A stretch of 64,000 nt of DNA, taken from positions 1,941,501 to 2,005,500 of the forward strand of contig NZ_CP009438.1 of assembly GCF_000761215.1 (NCBI RefSeq), given 5' to 3'. Shown in pieces: positions 36,101 to 45,071 of this stretch. Each line of letters opens with the position of its first letter. The stretch's first letter is position 1. Position numbers and translations under genes: made by a program. This DNA comes from Streptomyces glaucescens (lineage in GTDB: Bacteria; Actinomycetota; Actinomycetes; Streptomycetales; Streptomycetaceae). The notes beneath the pieces are model-generated. The model was not told the origin of the DNA. It made no database searches and worked only from the letters and a program-made list of their open reading frames with translations.

Positions 36101-37375
36101 CTAGTGGCTGGAGACGGCCGCCAGCTCCCGTGCCAGCCTGCGCACCGCGGCCCCGGGCGTCTGCCGCCCGGTCAGCGCGTCCTGCACGGCGGCCTGCACC
36201 ACCAGGCTGACCTGGTCGTAGTGCGGGCTCTTGGGGCGCGGCGCGGCCCTGAGCACGCTCTCGCGCAGGGTCGGCAGGTAGGGGAAGGCCCGCACGAGGG
36301 CGGGATCGTCGTAGAGCGCGGCCCGCACCGGCGGCAGCGCGCCCCGCGTGAGCACCTGGCGCTGCACGGACTCGCTGGTGAGGTACGCGATCAGGCGCGC
36401 GGCCGAGTCGGGGTGGCGGGCACGGCTGCTCACGGCCAGGTTGGAGCCGCCGAGCACACTGGTGCCCGGTCCGTCCGGTCCCGGCAGCGGCACGGCGCCG
36501 ATCCTCCCGGCGACCTTCGAGCCCTCCCCGGAGGCGACGGCGTACGCGTACGGCCAGTTGCGCAGGAAGAGCAGCCGGCCGTCCTGGAAGGCCTGCTTGG
36601 ACTCCTCCTCCTTGTAGCCCAGCGCCGCCCTCGGGATCCAGCCCTCGCGTACCCCGCGCGCCAGGAACCCGATGCCCTCGCGGGCCGCCGCCGAGTCCAC
36701 GGTGACCCGCTCGCCCTCGTCGCCGAGGATCGTGCCGCCCGCCGAGTAGACGGCCTCGGCCGCGTTGACGGTCAGGCCCTCGTACGGCAGGAACTGTCCG
36801 GCGTAGCCGCCGAGCCCGTGCCGGGGCGCGATGGTCTCGGCCTGGTGCTCCAGCTCGGCCCAGGTGCGCGGCGGCGGGACGCCCTCGGCGGCCAGGACGT
36901 CCTTGCGGTAGAGGAGCAGCCCGGCGTTGGTGACGTACGGGACGGCGTACAGCCGCCCGTCGTAGGTCGCGGTGCCGACGACGGGCCGCAGGAAGCTCCC
37001 CAGCGCGAACCGCTCACGCGGCAGGGGGCGGATCCAGCCCGCCGCGGCGAACTCCGGGGTCCAGTTGACGTCGATGTTGAGGACGTCGAACCGGCCGCCG
37101 CCGCCGGCCCGCAGGTCGGTGGCCATCTGGGCGCGGGTCTCGTCCGCCGAGTCGGGCAGTTCCACGAGGGTGACCCGCTCACCGGGGTGGGCGCGGTTCC
37201 AGCCGTCCAGCAGGGGGCCCAGATAGCCGGTGAGATCGCCCGCGGTGGCCAGGGTGAGCGGACCGCGCCCGCCGCCGCCCTGCCCCTCCCGCGCCTGCGC
37301 GCCGGACGTGACGTAGCCGGTCAGGAGGACCACGAGGACGAGAAGGCCCCTACCCGCGGCACGCGTCCACCGCAT
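36101..37375 (-). CDS. Extracellular solute-binding protein without a lipobox
   Basis: This 424-residue MalE-type binding protein resembles trehalose/maltose binders (LTLATAGDLTGYLGPLLDGWNRAHPGERVTLVELP, LYAVPYVTNAGLLLYRKDVLAAEG). The signal region (LLVLVVLLTGYVTSGAQA) has no cysteine, so it may be secreted or stay anchored by its N-terminal helix. ATG37375 has GGGAGGAA just upstream and is preferred over GTG37393. It stands alone between the importer operon and the PadR gene; whether it serves that importer is not shown. Confidence 0.82.
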   Translation of the reverse strand: MRWTRAAGRGLLVLVVLLTGYVTSGAQAREGQGGGGRGPLTLATAGDLTGYLGPLLDGWNRAHPGERVTLVELPDSADETRAQMATDLRAGGGGRFDVLNIDVNWTPEFAAAGWIRPLPRERFALGSFLRPVVGTATYDGRLYAVPYVTNAGLLLYRKDVLAAEGVPPPRTWAELEHQAETIAPRHGLGGYAGQFLPYEGLTVNAAEAVYSAGGTILGDEGERVTVDSAAAREGIGFLARGVREGWIPRAALGYKEEESKQAFQDGRLLFLRNWPYAYAVASGEGSKVAGRIGAVPLPGPDGPGTSVLGGSNLAVSSRARHPDSAARLIAYLTSESVQRQVLTRGALPPVRAALYDDPALVRAFPYLPTLRESVLRAAPRPKSPHYDQVSLVVQAAVQDALTGRQTPGAAVRRLARELAAVSSH

Positions 37376-37430
37376 AGGTTCCTCCCTGTACACCGGCCAC
37401 GGGCGCCCTCGCCCGGGTCAGAGGCCATGT

Positions 37431-37445
37431 ATACCTGTTAGGTAT
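37431..37445. promoter_or_regulatory. ATACCT-GTT-AGGTAT dyad in the divergent binding-protein/padR gap
   Basis: Perfect 6-bp arms flank GTT. It overlaps the minus-strand -10-like TATACA (37433-37428) of the binding-protein gene and lies 60 bp before the padR-like start. It is the best of three related sites (see 35973 and 36087), so one regulator may control all. Confidence 0.55.
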
Positions 37446-37504
37446 GGGCGATACTAGGGCCTGGAACACATTACGCACAGGGTGAGGACAGGAGGACTGC
37501 ACGA

Positions 37505-38020
37505 GTGCGCCTGCCCCTCCTGGCACTCCTCGCGCGCGGCCCGGCCCACGGCTACGAGCTGAAGCAGGACCTTGAGCAACTGCTGGGGTCCGCGTACCCT
37601 CAGCCGAACGTCGGCCAGATCTACGTCACCCTCGGCCGCCTCGAGAAGCAGGGGCTCATCGAGGGCGAGGACGTCGCGCAGTCCAGCCGGCCCAACAAGA
37701 AGGTCTACCACCTCACCGACGCCGGGCGGGAGGCACTGCGCGCCTGGTTCGAGGAGCCCGAGGACGAGCCCCGGGTGCGGGACGAGTTCTTCATGAAACT
37801 GGCCCTCGCCCCGCAGACCGGCATCGCCGACCAGATCGCCCTGATCAACAAGCAGCGGCGGCAGTACCTGAACACCATGCGGCAGCTGTCGAAGCTGGCC
37901 GCCGCCGAAGACCGGGACAACCGCATCGCGCACCTGCTGATCGAGGGCGCGATGCTGCACCTGCAGGCCGACCTGGACTGGCTGGAGAGGTGCCAGGAAG
38001 AGCTGGAGGAGCTGGAATGA
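37505..38020 (+). CDS. PadR-family transcriptional regulator
   Basis: This 171-residue regulator has a PadR winged helix (about 1-75: LLALLARGPAHGYELKQDLEQ, QIYVTLGRLEKQGLIEGE, KVYHLTDAGREAL) and a helical C-terminal dimerisation domain (Vir_act_alpha_C type, ending in a coiled coil DWLERCQEELEELE). GTG37505 has AGGAGGA upstream. It overlaps the exporter ATPase by ATGA, so it most likely controls that exporter in response to the exported compound. Confidence 0.9.
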   Translation: MRLPLLALLARGPAHGYELKQDLEQLLGSAYPQPNVGQIYVTLGRLEKQGLIEGEDVAQSSRPNKKVYHLTDAGREALRAWFEEPEDEPRVRDEFFMKLALAPQTGIADQIALINKQRRQYLNTMRQLSKLAAAEDRDNRIAHLLIEGAMLHLQADLDWLERCQEELEELE

Positions 38021-38769
38021 GCGACGTTTCCGCTCCCGTGCTGCGCGCCGAGGCCCTGGTGAAGACGCACCTCGGCGAGGGCGCGCCCGCCCGTGCGGTG
38101 CGCGGGGTCGACCTGTCCGTGCGGGGCGGCGAGTTCGTGGCGATCACCGGGCCGTCCGGCGCCGGCAAGTCGACCCTGCTGCACCTGCTCGGCGGGCTCC
38201 AGCGGCCGGACAGCGGCAGCATCTGGCTGGACGGCGAGTGCGCCGACACCTGGAGCGAGGCCCGCTGGGCGGTGGAGCGGCGCAAGCGGATCGGGATCGT
38301 CTTCCAGTTCTTCAACCTGGTGTCGAACCTGTCCGTCGCCGACAACGTCGAGCTGCCCGCGCTGCTCGCCGGGGTGCCGCCCAGGCGGGCCCGCGCCGAA
38401 CGCGAGGAGCTGCTGGCCGAGCTGGGCCTCACCGGCAAGGAGCGCAGCATGCCCGGTGAGCTGTCCGGCGGCGAGCAGCAGCGGGTCGCGCTCGCCCGCG
38501 CCCTGGTCAACCAGCCGCCGCTGCTGCTCGCCGACGAACCCGCGGGCAGCCTCGACAGCAAGGGCACCCGCGAGGTCATGCGGCTGCTGTCCCGCTTCCA
38601 CCGGCGCGGCCAGACGATCCTGCTGGTGACGCACGACGCCCGGCTGGCCAGTGCCGCGGACCGGGTGATCAGCTTCTTCGACGGACGGATCGCCGACGAC
38701 GCGGAACTGGACGGCGGCCCCGCGCCCCGCCGGTCCGGGATATCCGGTGTGCTGGAGCTGAAGGACTGA
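38017..38769 (+). CDS. ABC transporter ATP-binding protein (LolD/MacB type)
   Basis: This 250-residue ATPase has Walker A GPSGAGKS, signature LSGGEQQR and Walker B LLLADEPAGSLD. It belongs to the class pairing with FtsX-like permeases for export of peptides, drugs or lipoproteins. The ATG at 38017 overlaps the PadR stop and is preferred to an upstream start at 37990. The permease follows after 52 bp. Confidence 0.9.
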   Translation: MSDVSAPVLRAEALVKTHLGEGAPARAVRGVDLSVRGGEFVAITGPSGAGKSTLLHLLGGLQRPDSGSIWLDGECADTWSEARWAVERRKRIGIVFQFFNLVSNLSVADNVELPALLAGVPPRRARAEREELLAELGLTGKERSMPGELSGGEQQRVALARALVNQPPLLLADEPAGSLDSKGTREVMRLLSRFHRRGQTILLVTHDARLASAADRVISFFDGRIADDAELDGGPAPRRSGISGVLELKD

Positions 38770-38821
38770 GATGCCGGTACACGACCGCCGCCCGACGTCC
38801 GGGCCGAGGGGCTGAGGGCCC

Positions 38822-41254
38822 GTGCGAGCCACCCTGCGCTGGGCGCACTCCGATCTGCGCACCCACCGCGGCGAGGCGGTGTTCCTCGTCCTCGCCACCG
38901 CCGGTGTCGTCGCCTCGCTGCTGCTGGCCACGGCCCTGTTCGGATACGCCACCAACCCCTGGCAGCGGGTGTTCGCCCAGGCTCGCGGCGCCCATGTGTG
39001 GCTGCACACCGACGAGTCGGCCGACCTGCGCGCCCTGGCCCGGCTGGACGGCGTCGAGTCCGTCGCCGGGCCCTACCGCACCGCCTCCGCCACCGTCGCC
39101 GCGCGCGGCAGCCGCGCCTCCGTCGAGCTGCGCGCCGGCTCCGCCGAGGTGCCGTCCGTGGGCCGTCCGCTGCTCGTCTCCGGGCGCTGGCTCGACCCGG
39201 CCGTACCCGACGGCGTGGTCCTGGAGAGCCGGCTCGCCGGCGCGCTGCTCGCCGGGCCCGGCGACACCCTGACCCTGCCCGGCACCGCCCGCAGGCTGAC
39301 CGTGGTGGGCGTCGCCGACAGCGCCGAGCCGCACTACCGCCCCGGCGAGCGGCCGGGCCTGGTCTGGGCGCTGCCGTCCGCGGTGCCCAGCCCGGACGCG
39401 CAGGTCGTCGGGCTGCGGCTGACGGATCCCGGGGACACCGGGTACGCCGTCCAGCGCGCCGTGACGGTGCTGGGCGCGGGGGCGATCGGCGAGGTGTCCA
39501 CCTGGCAGCAGGCCCGCGCCGAGGCACAGGGCGGCAACCGGCTGCTCGGGCAGGTGCTGGGGCTGTTCGGGCTCGGCGCGCTGATCGCTGCCGGGCTCGC
39601 GGTGCACGGGGCGATCGGCACCCGGATCCGCGGCCACCTGCGGGACATCTCCGTGCTGAAGGCGATCGGCTTCACCCCCGGACAGGTGGTCCGGATCTTC
39701 CTCCTCCAGCATCTGGCGTACGCCGTGCTGGGCGCCGTCGCCGCCGCAGCCCTCACCGAGGCCCTGGGCAGCCGGATACCGGGGCGGCTCGGCGACGCGG
39801 TCGGCGTGTGGCAGGGGCTGCCCGGGCACACGGCGGCGCTCGTCGCAGTACCGGTGGCCGCGGTGCTGTTCATCGGGGCCACCACCGGGCTCGCCGCGTG
39901 GCGGGCGGGCCGGGTGCCGCCCGTGCCGCTGCCGCTGCCCGCCGCGCCGCTGGGCGGGCGGGCCGCGGGGGCACCGGGCCGGGGACCCGGCCCGCGCACC
40001 GCCGCCTCGGCGGCCGCCGCGCCGGGGGCCGGACGGCCGGGCGCCGTGCGCGGGCTCCTCGCCGCGGTCCGGGGCGGGACGTCCGGGGTCCGGCTGTCCG
40101 CGGTGGCGCGGCGTGCGCTGGCCGGACGGGTGCTCGGGGTGCGGCTGCCGCCCCCGCTGGTGCTCGGCTGGCACCAGGCGTTCGCCCGGCGCCCGCGGTC
40201 GCTGGGCACCGTGGCGCGGCTCGCCCTGCCGCTGCTGCTGATCGTGGTCGCGATGAGCGCGTGGACCACCATCGACCGGTTCCACCGAAGCCCGGAACGG
40301 ATCGGGCTGCCGGCCGCGCTGACCGTCCGCGCGGACGCGGGCCTGGGCGACCGGGACGCCCGTGCCCTGCTGGCCCGCGACCCGGGGGTCGCCGCCGCCT
40401 ATCCGGGCGTCGAGGTCGCCGCGCTGGTCCCCGGCCAGACCGCGACCATCGCCCTGCGGGGCCTCGGCACCCGCGCCGAGCCCTACCCGTACGCCCTGGC
40501 CGAGGGGCGCGCCGCGCGCGGACCCGACGAGGCGGTGGCCGGGCAGGGGCTGCTCGACCTGCTGGACGTACGGGTCGGCGACTGGGTGCGGATGACCGTC
40601 GGGGACCAGCCGCAGATCCTGCACATCGTGGGCCGCAGCATCGAACCGGAGAACGCCGGACGCGTCGTCTCCACGTCCCTGGACACCCTGCGCGAGAACG
40701 ACCCCGGCCTGCGCCCGAGCCTCTACCAGCTGCGCCTGCGCCCCGGCGCCGACCCGCACGAGGTCGCCGGCCGGCTCACCGCGGCCGGGCTGGGCCGGCT
40801 GGACGTGCACACCGTGACGAACCCCGCCGACGGGCTCTCCGCGCTGCGCGGAGTGGTCCTCGGACTGATCGCCGTGCTCGCCCTGATCGGGCTGGTCGAA
40901 CTGCTGACCGCGATCGGCGGTGCCGTCCGCGAGGGCGAGCGCGATCTGCTGGCGCTCAAGGCGATCGGGTTGTCACCCCGCCAGATCACCGCGATCACGG
41001 TGACCTCGACCGGCTGCACCGCGCTCGCCGCCGTCCTCCTCGGTACGGCCCTGGGACTGCCGCTCGCGCACTGGCTGATCGACGTCCAGGGCAGGTCGAG
41101 CGGCATCGGCGCCGGCATCGCCCAGTCGCCCTCGGCCTGGCTGCTGGCGCTGTTCGGGGCGGCCGCCGTACTGGGCGCGGCGGGGCTCGCCGCCCTGCCG
41201 GCGGCCCGGGCGGCACGCCGCCGGCTCGCCGACACGCTGAGCGCGGTCGCCTGA
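38822..41254 (+). CDS. FtsX-like ABC exporter permease
   Basis: This 810-residue membrane protein has two FtsX permease domains. An N-terminal helix is followed by an extracytoplasmic MacB-PCD-like domain (about 45-230), then three helices, a Pro/Gly/Arg-rich linker (about 365-420) and a second half with the same plan, ending in LSAVA. The GTG at 38822 has GAGGG upstream. It forms an exporter with the ATPase upstream; only 12 bp separate it from the convergent gene. Confidence 0.9.
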   Translation: MRATLRWAHSDLRTHRGEAVFLVLATAGVVASLLLATALFGYATNPWQRVFAQARGAHVWLHTDESADLRALARLDGVESVAGPYRTASATVAARGSRASVELRAGSAEVPSVGRPLLVSGRWLDPAVPDGVVLESRLAGALLAGPGDTLTLPGTARRLTVVGVADSAEPHYRPGERPGLVWALPSAVPSPDAQVVGLRLTDPGDTGYAVQRAVTVLGAGAIGEVSTWQQARAEAQGGNRLLGQVLGLFGLGALIAAGLAVHGAIGTRIRGHLRDISVLKAIGFTPGQVVRIFLLQHLAYAVLGAVAAAALTEALGSRIPGRLGDAVGVWQGLPGHTAALVAVPVAAVLFIGATTGLAAWRAGRVPPVPLPLPAAPLGGRAAGAPGRGPGPRTAASAAAAPGAGRPGAVRGLLAAVRGGTSGVRLSAVARRALAGRVLGVRLPPPLVLGWHQAFARRPRSLGTVARLALPLLLIVVAMSAWTTIDRFHRSPERIGLPAALTVRADAGLGDRDARALLARDPGVAAAYPGVEVAALVPGQTATIALRGLGTRAEPYPYALAEGRAARGPDEAVAGQGLLDLLDVRVGDWVRMTVGDQPQILHIVGRSIEPENAGRVVSTSLDTLRENDPGLRPSLYQLRLRPGADPHEVAGRLTAAGLGRLDVHTVTNPADGLSALRGVVLGLIAVLALIGLVELLTAIGGAVREGERDLLALKAIGLSPRQITAITVTSTGCTALAAVLLGTALGLPLAHWLIDVQGRSSGIGAGIAQSPSAWLLALFGAAAVLGAAGLAALPAARAARRRLADTLSAVA

Positions 41255-41266
41255 GACCGGCGCGCC

Positions 41267-42178
41267 CTAGGGTGCGCCGTAGGGGTTGCCCTGCGGCGGG
41301 GCGTACGGGGTGCCGTTGCCGTAGGGGTCGCCCTGCGGCGGATGCGGTGCGGGACCGTAGGGGTTGCCGTAGGGGTTGCCCTGTTGCGGGACGTACGGCG
41401 GTGCCGTGGGCGGCATCGGGGGCGGCGGGCCCGGCACCCGCGGCAGGGTGGCCGGGTGGGCGGCCAGGCGGATGCCGTAGCGCTGCTCGAGGCGGCCCAT
41501 CTCCAGCAGGGCGATACCGGTGACCGTCAGCGGGGCGCCCAGGATGAAGACGACGCCCATGGCGAGGCTGAGACCGTGCAGGTCACCGGTGACCAGGTCG
41601 GGGACGGCCATCAGCCAGGTGGTCACCGTGGCCAGCAGCGGCGGCAGGCAGCGGTGGACGCCGGCGGTGCCGAAGAAGTTGCCCGAGACGTGCACCGCCC
41701 CGCGGACGACGAGGGCGGTGAGCCAGAGGGCCACCGGGGCGAGCAGCAGCACCAGGAACCCGGCCCCGCCCGCCAGCCGCCACACGAAGACGGTCAGCAC
41801 GATCGTGCCGACGAACGCCAGCAGCAGCTTCAGCGAGTTGAGCAGCGGCACCCTGAGCGCCCGGACCGTGCCGCCGCGCCGCCAGACGTAGAGCATCACC
41901 CCGACCGTCAGCGGGGTGATGAACAGCAGCACGACCGAGGCGGTGAGCATGTTCTCCAGCACCTCCTCGAAGGCGAAACCGCCCTCCACGAAGGTGTAGA
42001 CGCCGACCGCGGCGACCGTCCCGGCGATCAGCCGGACCTTCTTCAGCGTGTCCACGGCCGGGTCCAGCGAGTCCGGGATCCAGGCCGGGTGGAACACCGC
42101 CCGCGCGGCCTGCTTCGGCCGCAGCCAGTCCCGCGGCGCCAGTGTGCCGCCCGTCCAACTGCCCTGTCGCGTCGTCAC
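41267..42178 (-). CDS. Multi-spanning membrane protein with NPYG-rich tail
   Basis: This 303-residue protein has about five hydrophobic helices (e.g. LIAGTVAAVGVYTFVEGG, SVVLLFITPLTVGVMLYVW, LLLAFVGTIVLTVFVW) and a cytoplasmic Pro/Gly/Tyr-rich C-tail with repeated QGNPYG, NPYG and QGDPYG units. No function is known to me. GTG42178 has GGGGGAG about 8 nt upstream. It follows pgi by 92 bp and may be co-transcribed with it. Confidence 0.75.
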   Translation of the reverse strand: MTTRQGSWTGGTLAPRDWLRPKQAARAVFHPAWIPDSLDPAVDTLKKVRLIAGTVAAVGVYTFVEGGFAFEEVLENMLTASVVLLFITPLTVGVMLYVWRRGGTVRALRVPLLNSLKLLLAFVGTIVLTVFVWRLAGGAGFLVLLLAPVALWLTALVVRGAVHVSGNFFGTAGVHRCLPPLLATVTTWLMAVPDLVTGDLHGLSLAMGVVFILGAPLTVTGIALLEMGRLEQRYGIRLAAHPATLPRVPGPPPPMPPTAPPYVPQQGNPYGNPYGPAPHPPQGDPYGNGTPYAPPQGNPYGAP

Positions 42179-42270
42179 GTCGTGCTCCCCCGAGCGATCG
42201 CGTTCATGATCATCGGGGAGTGTACGGGAAGCGGGGTCCGGGCGCCGCCCGCTTCCCGTGGCGGCGGTCC

Positions 42271-43926
42271 TCAGCCGCGGCCGCGCAGCCGGCGGTACTT
42301 GGCGACCAGGGCCCGGGTGGAGGGGTCGAGGCCGGGGACGTCGGCGCCCTCGGTGAGCGCGGGCTCGACGCGCTTGGCGAGCACCTTGCCCAGCTCGACG
42401 CCCCACTGGTCGAAGGAGTCGATGTTCCACACCGCGCCCTGCACGAACACCTTGTGCTCGTACAGCGCGACGAGCTGGCCGAGCACCGACGGGGTCAACT
42501 CGCGGGCGAGGATCGTGGTCGTCGGACGGTCGCCCTTGAACGTCCGGTGCGCGACCAGCTCCTCCGGCACGCCCTCGGCCCGCACCTCGTCCGGCGTCTT
42601 GCCGAACGCCAGCGCCTGGGTCTGGGCGAAGAAGTTGGCCATCAGCAGGTCGTGCTGCGCCTTCAGCTCGTCGTCGAGTTCGGCGACCGGCTCGGCGAAG
42701 CCGATGAAGTCCGCCGGGACGAGCTTGGTGCCCTGGTGGATGAGCTGGTAGTAGGCGTGCTGGCCGTTGGTGCCGGGGGTGCCCCACACCACCGGCCCGG
42801 TCTGCCAGCCGACCTCCTGCCCGTCCCGGTCCACGGACTTGCCGTTGGACTCCATGTCGAGCTGCTGGAGGTAGGCGGTGAACTTGGACAGGTAGTGGCT
42901 GTACGGCAACACCGCGTGCGACTGGGCGTCGTGGAAGTTGTTGTACCAGATGCCCAGCAGGCCCAGCAGCAGCGGCGCGTTGGCCTCCGGGGGCGCGGTG
43001 CGGAAGTGCTCGTCGACCAGGCGGAAGCCGTCCAGCATCTCCTGGAAGCGGGCCGGTCCGATGGCGATCATCAGGGACAGGCCGATCGCCGAGTCGTAGG
43101 AGTACCGGCCGCCGACCCAGTCCCAGAACTCGAACATGTTGGCCGTGTCGATGCCGAAGTCCGCCACCTTCCCGGCGTTCGTCGACAGCGCCACGAAGTG
43201 CCTGGCCACGGCCTCCTGACCGGCGTTCAGCCCGCGCAGCAGCCAGTTGCGGGCCGAGGTGGCGTTGGTGACCGTCTCGATGGTGGTGAAGGTCTTCGAC
43301 GCGACGACGAACAGCGTCTCGGCCGGGTCCAGGTCGCGCAGGGCCTCGTGCAGGTCGGCGCCGTCCACGTTGGAGACGAAACGGACCGTCAGATCGCGGT
43401 CGGTGTAGCTGCGCAGCGCCTCGTACGCCATCGCGGGGCCGAGGTCGGAGCCGCCGATGCCGATGTTGACGACGTTGCGGATGCGCTCGCCGGTGTGGCC
43501 GGTCCACGCCCCGGAACGGACCCGCTCGGCGAAGTCGGCCATCCGGTCGAGGACCGCGTGCACACCGGGCACCACGTTCTCGCCGTCGACCTCGATCACC
43601 GCGTCGCGCGGCGCCCGCAGCGCGGTGTGCAGCACCGCCCGCCGCTCGGTCGTGTTGATCCGCTCGCCGCGGAACATGGCGTCCCGCAGCCCGAACACAC
43701 CGGTCGCCGCCGCCAGCTCGCGCAGCAGCCGCAGGGTCTCGTCGGTGACGAGGTGCTTGGAGTAGTCGATGTACAGGTCACCGACCTGGAGCGTGTACCC
43801 GCAGCCGCGGGTGGGGTCGGCGGCGAACAGCTCCCGCAGCCGCAGCTCGCCGAGCTGCTCGCGGTGCTTGACCAGAGCGGTCCACTCGGGCGTCCGGTCG
43901 AGCCTCGTACGGCCGTCTGCGTTCAT
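42271..43926 (-). CDS. pgi: Glucose-6-phosphate isomerase
   Basis: Pgi interconverts glucose 6-phosphate and fructose 6-phosphate, linking the pentose-phosphate operon to glycolysis. The 551-residue protein (long E. coli-like form) has [14 protein letters not shown], the catalytic Glu/His region [20 protein letters not shown] and the C-terminal [11 protein letters not shown] signature. The ATG at 43926 has only a distant GGAGGAAGG. TAGGTT at 43994-43989 is a possible -10. Confidence 0.95.
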   Translation of the reverse strand: MNADGRTRLDRTPEWTALVKHREQLGELRLRELFAADPTRGCGYTLQVGDLYIDYSKHLVTDETLRLLRELAAATGVFGLRDAMFRGERINTTERRAVLHTALRAPRDAVIEVDGENVVPGVHAVLDRMADFAERVRSGAWTGHTGERIRNVVNIGIGGSDLGPAMAYEALRSYTDRDLTVRFVSNVDGADLHEALRDLDPAETLFVVASKTFTTIETVTNATSARNWLLRGLNAGQEAVARHFVALSTNAGKVADFGIDTANMFEFWDWVGGRYSYDSAIGLSLMIAIGPARFQEMLDGFRLVDEHFRTAPPEANAPLLLGLLGIWYNNFHDAQSHAVLPYSHYLSKFTAYLQQLDMESNGKSVDRDGQEVGWQTGPVVWGTPGTNGQHAYYQLIHQGTKLVPADFIGFAEPVAELDDELKAQHDLLMANFFAQTQALAFGKTPDEVRAEGVPEELVAHRTFKGDRPTTTILARELTPSVLGQLVALYEHKVFVQGAVWNIDSFDQWGVELGKVLAKRVEPALTEGADVPGLDPSTRALVAKYRRLRGRG

Positions 43927-44167
43927 CTGGGAGATCCAGCCTTCCTCCGTGCCTGGGCGCTGCCCGCGCCTGCCCCGCTGCCGGTCCCAACCTAATGGAT
44001 CAGCGGTGGCCCGGAGCCGCCGTGCCGCCGACGCCGGGGCACGGCGACGCCGCACGTGTGCGGCCGTCGCACCCGGCGGTCCGCCTGGCGGCCACGAGGG
44101 CCCGGTGCGCGGCCCGGAGTACGGCTCCGGCCAGGCACCTCTCAGGTACCCGGCCGGTGGTCTGCTC

Positions 44168-44503
44168 TCAGATCTCGCCCCGGAGTTTGGCGAGCGCCTC
44201 GGCGAGGATCGCCTCGCCGTCCGCGTCGCTGCGCCGCTCCCGGACGTACGCGAGGTGCGTCTTGTAGGGCTCGGTGCGCGGCGGGTCCGGCGGGTTGTCC
44301 CGGTCCTGTCCGGCCGGGAAGCCGCAGCGCGGGCAGTCCCAGGTGTCGGGGACCTGCGCGTCGCTGGCGAAGCTCGGCTGCGTCTCGTGCCCGTTGGAGC
44401 ACCAGAAGGAGATGCGCAGACGCGGCGCGGACTCGCCGCGTTCGGCCTCACCCATCGGCCCCGCCCCGACCCGGCTTCCTCGGATCGCGTTGCCACTTGC
44501 CAC
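44168..44503 (-). CDS. RbpA-family RNA polymerase-binding protein
   Basis: RbpA proteins bind RNA polymerase and principal sigma factors and stabilise open complexes in actinobacteria. This 111-residue protein has the core zinc-type cysteines ([15 protein letters not shown]) and the C-terminal sigma-interaction pattern ([33 protein letters not shown]). The GTG at 44503 has GGGAGTT upstream. The canonical S. coelicolor RbpA is SCO1421, elsewhere on the chromosome, so this is probably a second family member. The leader holds an 8-bp hairpin (44531-44538 with 44550-44557). Confidence 0.8.
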   Translation of the reverse strand: MASGNAIRGSRVGAGPMGEAERGESAPRLRISFWCSNGHETQPSFASDAQVPDTWDCPRCGFPAGQDRDNPPDPPRTEPYKTHLAYVRERRSDADGEAILAEALAKLRGEI

Positions 44504-44569
44504 GGTCGTAACTCCCTGCGTGATGGTGCCGCGAAGCGCGTCGGCGTTTCGCTTCGCTGCGAGCGCCCC

Positions 44570-44598
44570 AGTCTACGTAAGGCCCAACGCGCGTCCAG
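44570..44598 (-). promoter_or_regulatory. Candidate housekeeping promoter of the RbpA-family gene
   Basis: On the minus strand -35 CTGGAC (44598-44593), a 17-bp spacer and -10 TAGACT (44575-44570) match the HrdB consensus well. It predicts a 5' leader of about 60 nt containing a small hairpin. Confidence 0.5.
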
Positions 44599-44695
44599 TG
44601 ATTGGAGTTACAGACCCCTCACTCAGACGCAAGCCCCATGATAGGCCGCGCTCCGGGGCGCGCGCCGGACATGGGGCGTCACGTGTGCGATCGTG

Positions 44696-44718
44696 CCGGC
44701 CGGCGGGGTGCCGGCCGG
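44696..44718 (-). terminator. Hairpin terminator after secG
   Basis: CCGGCCGGC (44696-44704) and GCCGGCCGG (44710-44718) form a 9-bp stem with a 5-nt loop, starting 13 nt after the secG stop. Confidence 0.6.
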
Positions 44719-44730
44719 GCGCCGTGCCGT

Positions 44731-44964
44731 TCAGCCGACCTTCACCAGGAGGCCGAGCACGACGATGCACGCGAACCACAGCAGACCGACCACGACGGTG
44801 ATGCGGTCGAGGTTGCGCTCGGCGACCGAGGAGCCGCCGACGGAGGACTGCATGCCGCCACCGAACATGTCGGAGAGGCCGCCGCCCTTCCCCTTGTGCA
44901 TCAGCACCAGCAGCATCAGCAGCAGGCTGAAGACGATCAGGGCGATCGAGAACCCCATAACCAC
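44731..44964 (-). CDS. secG: SecG preprotein translocase subunit
   Basis: SecG is the auxiliary subunit of the SecYEG channel. This 77-residue protein has two membrane helices (FSIALIVFSLLLMLLVLM and ITVVVGLLWFACIVVLGLLV) around the conserved GKGGGLSDMFGGG loop. I chose GTG44964 because GAGGAAG lies 12 nt upstream; ATG44958 two codons later is possible. It follows tpiA by 107 bp, the usual actinobacterial gap-pgk-tpiA-secG order. Confidence 0.92.
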   Translation of the reverse strand: MVMGFSIALIVFSLLLMLLVLMHKGKGGGLSDMFGGGMQSSVGGSSVAERNLDRITVVVGLLWFACIVVLGLLVKVG

Positions 44965-45071
44965 GGCTGGACCAACTTCCTCGGCTTCGGATGGACGACG
45001 GGGGCCGACAGACACTGCCGGCCCCCGCAAGAGTACGACGTTACGCCGCTACCGCATACTCACCGGCCGGC

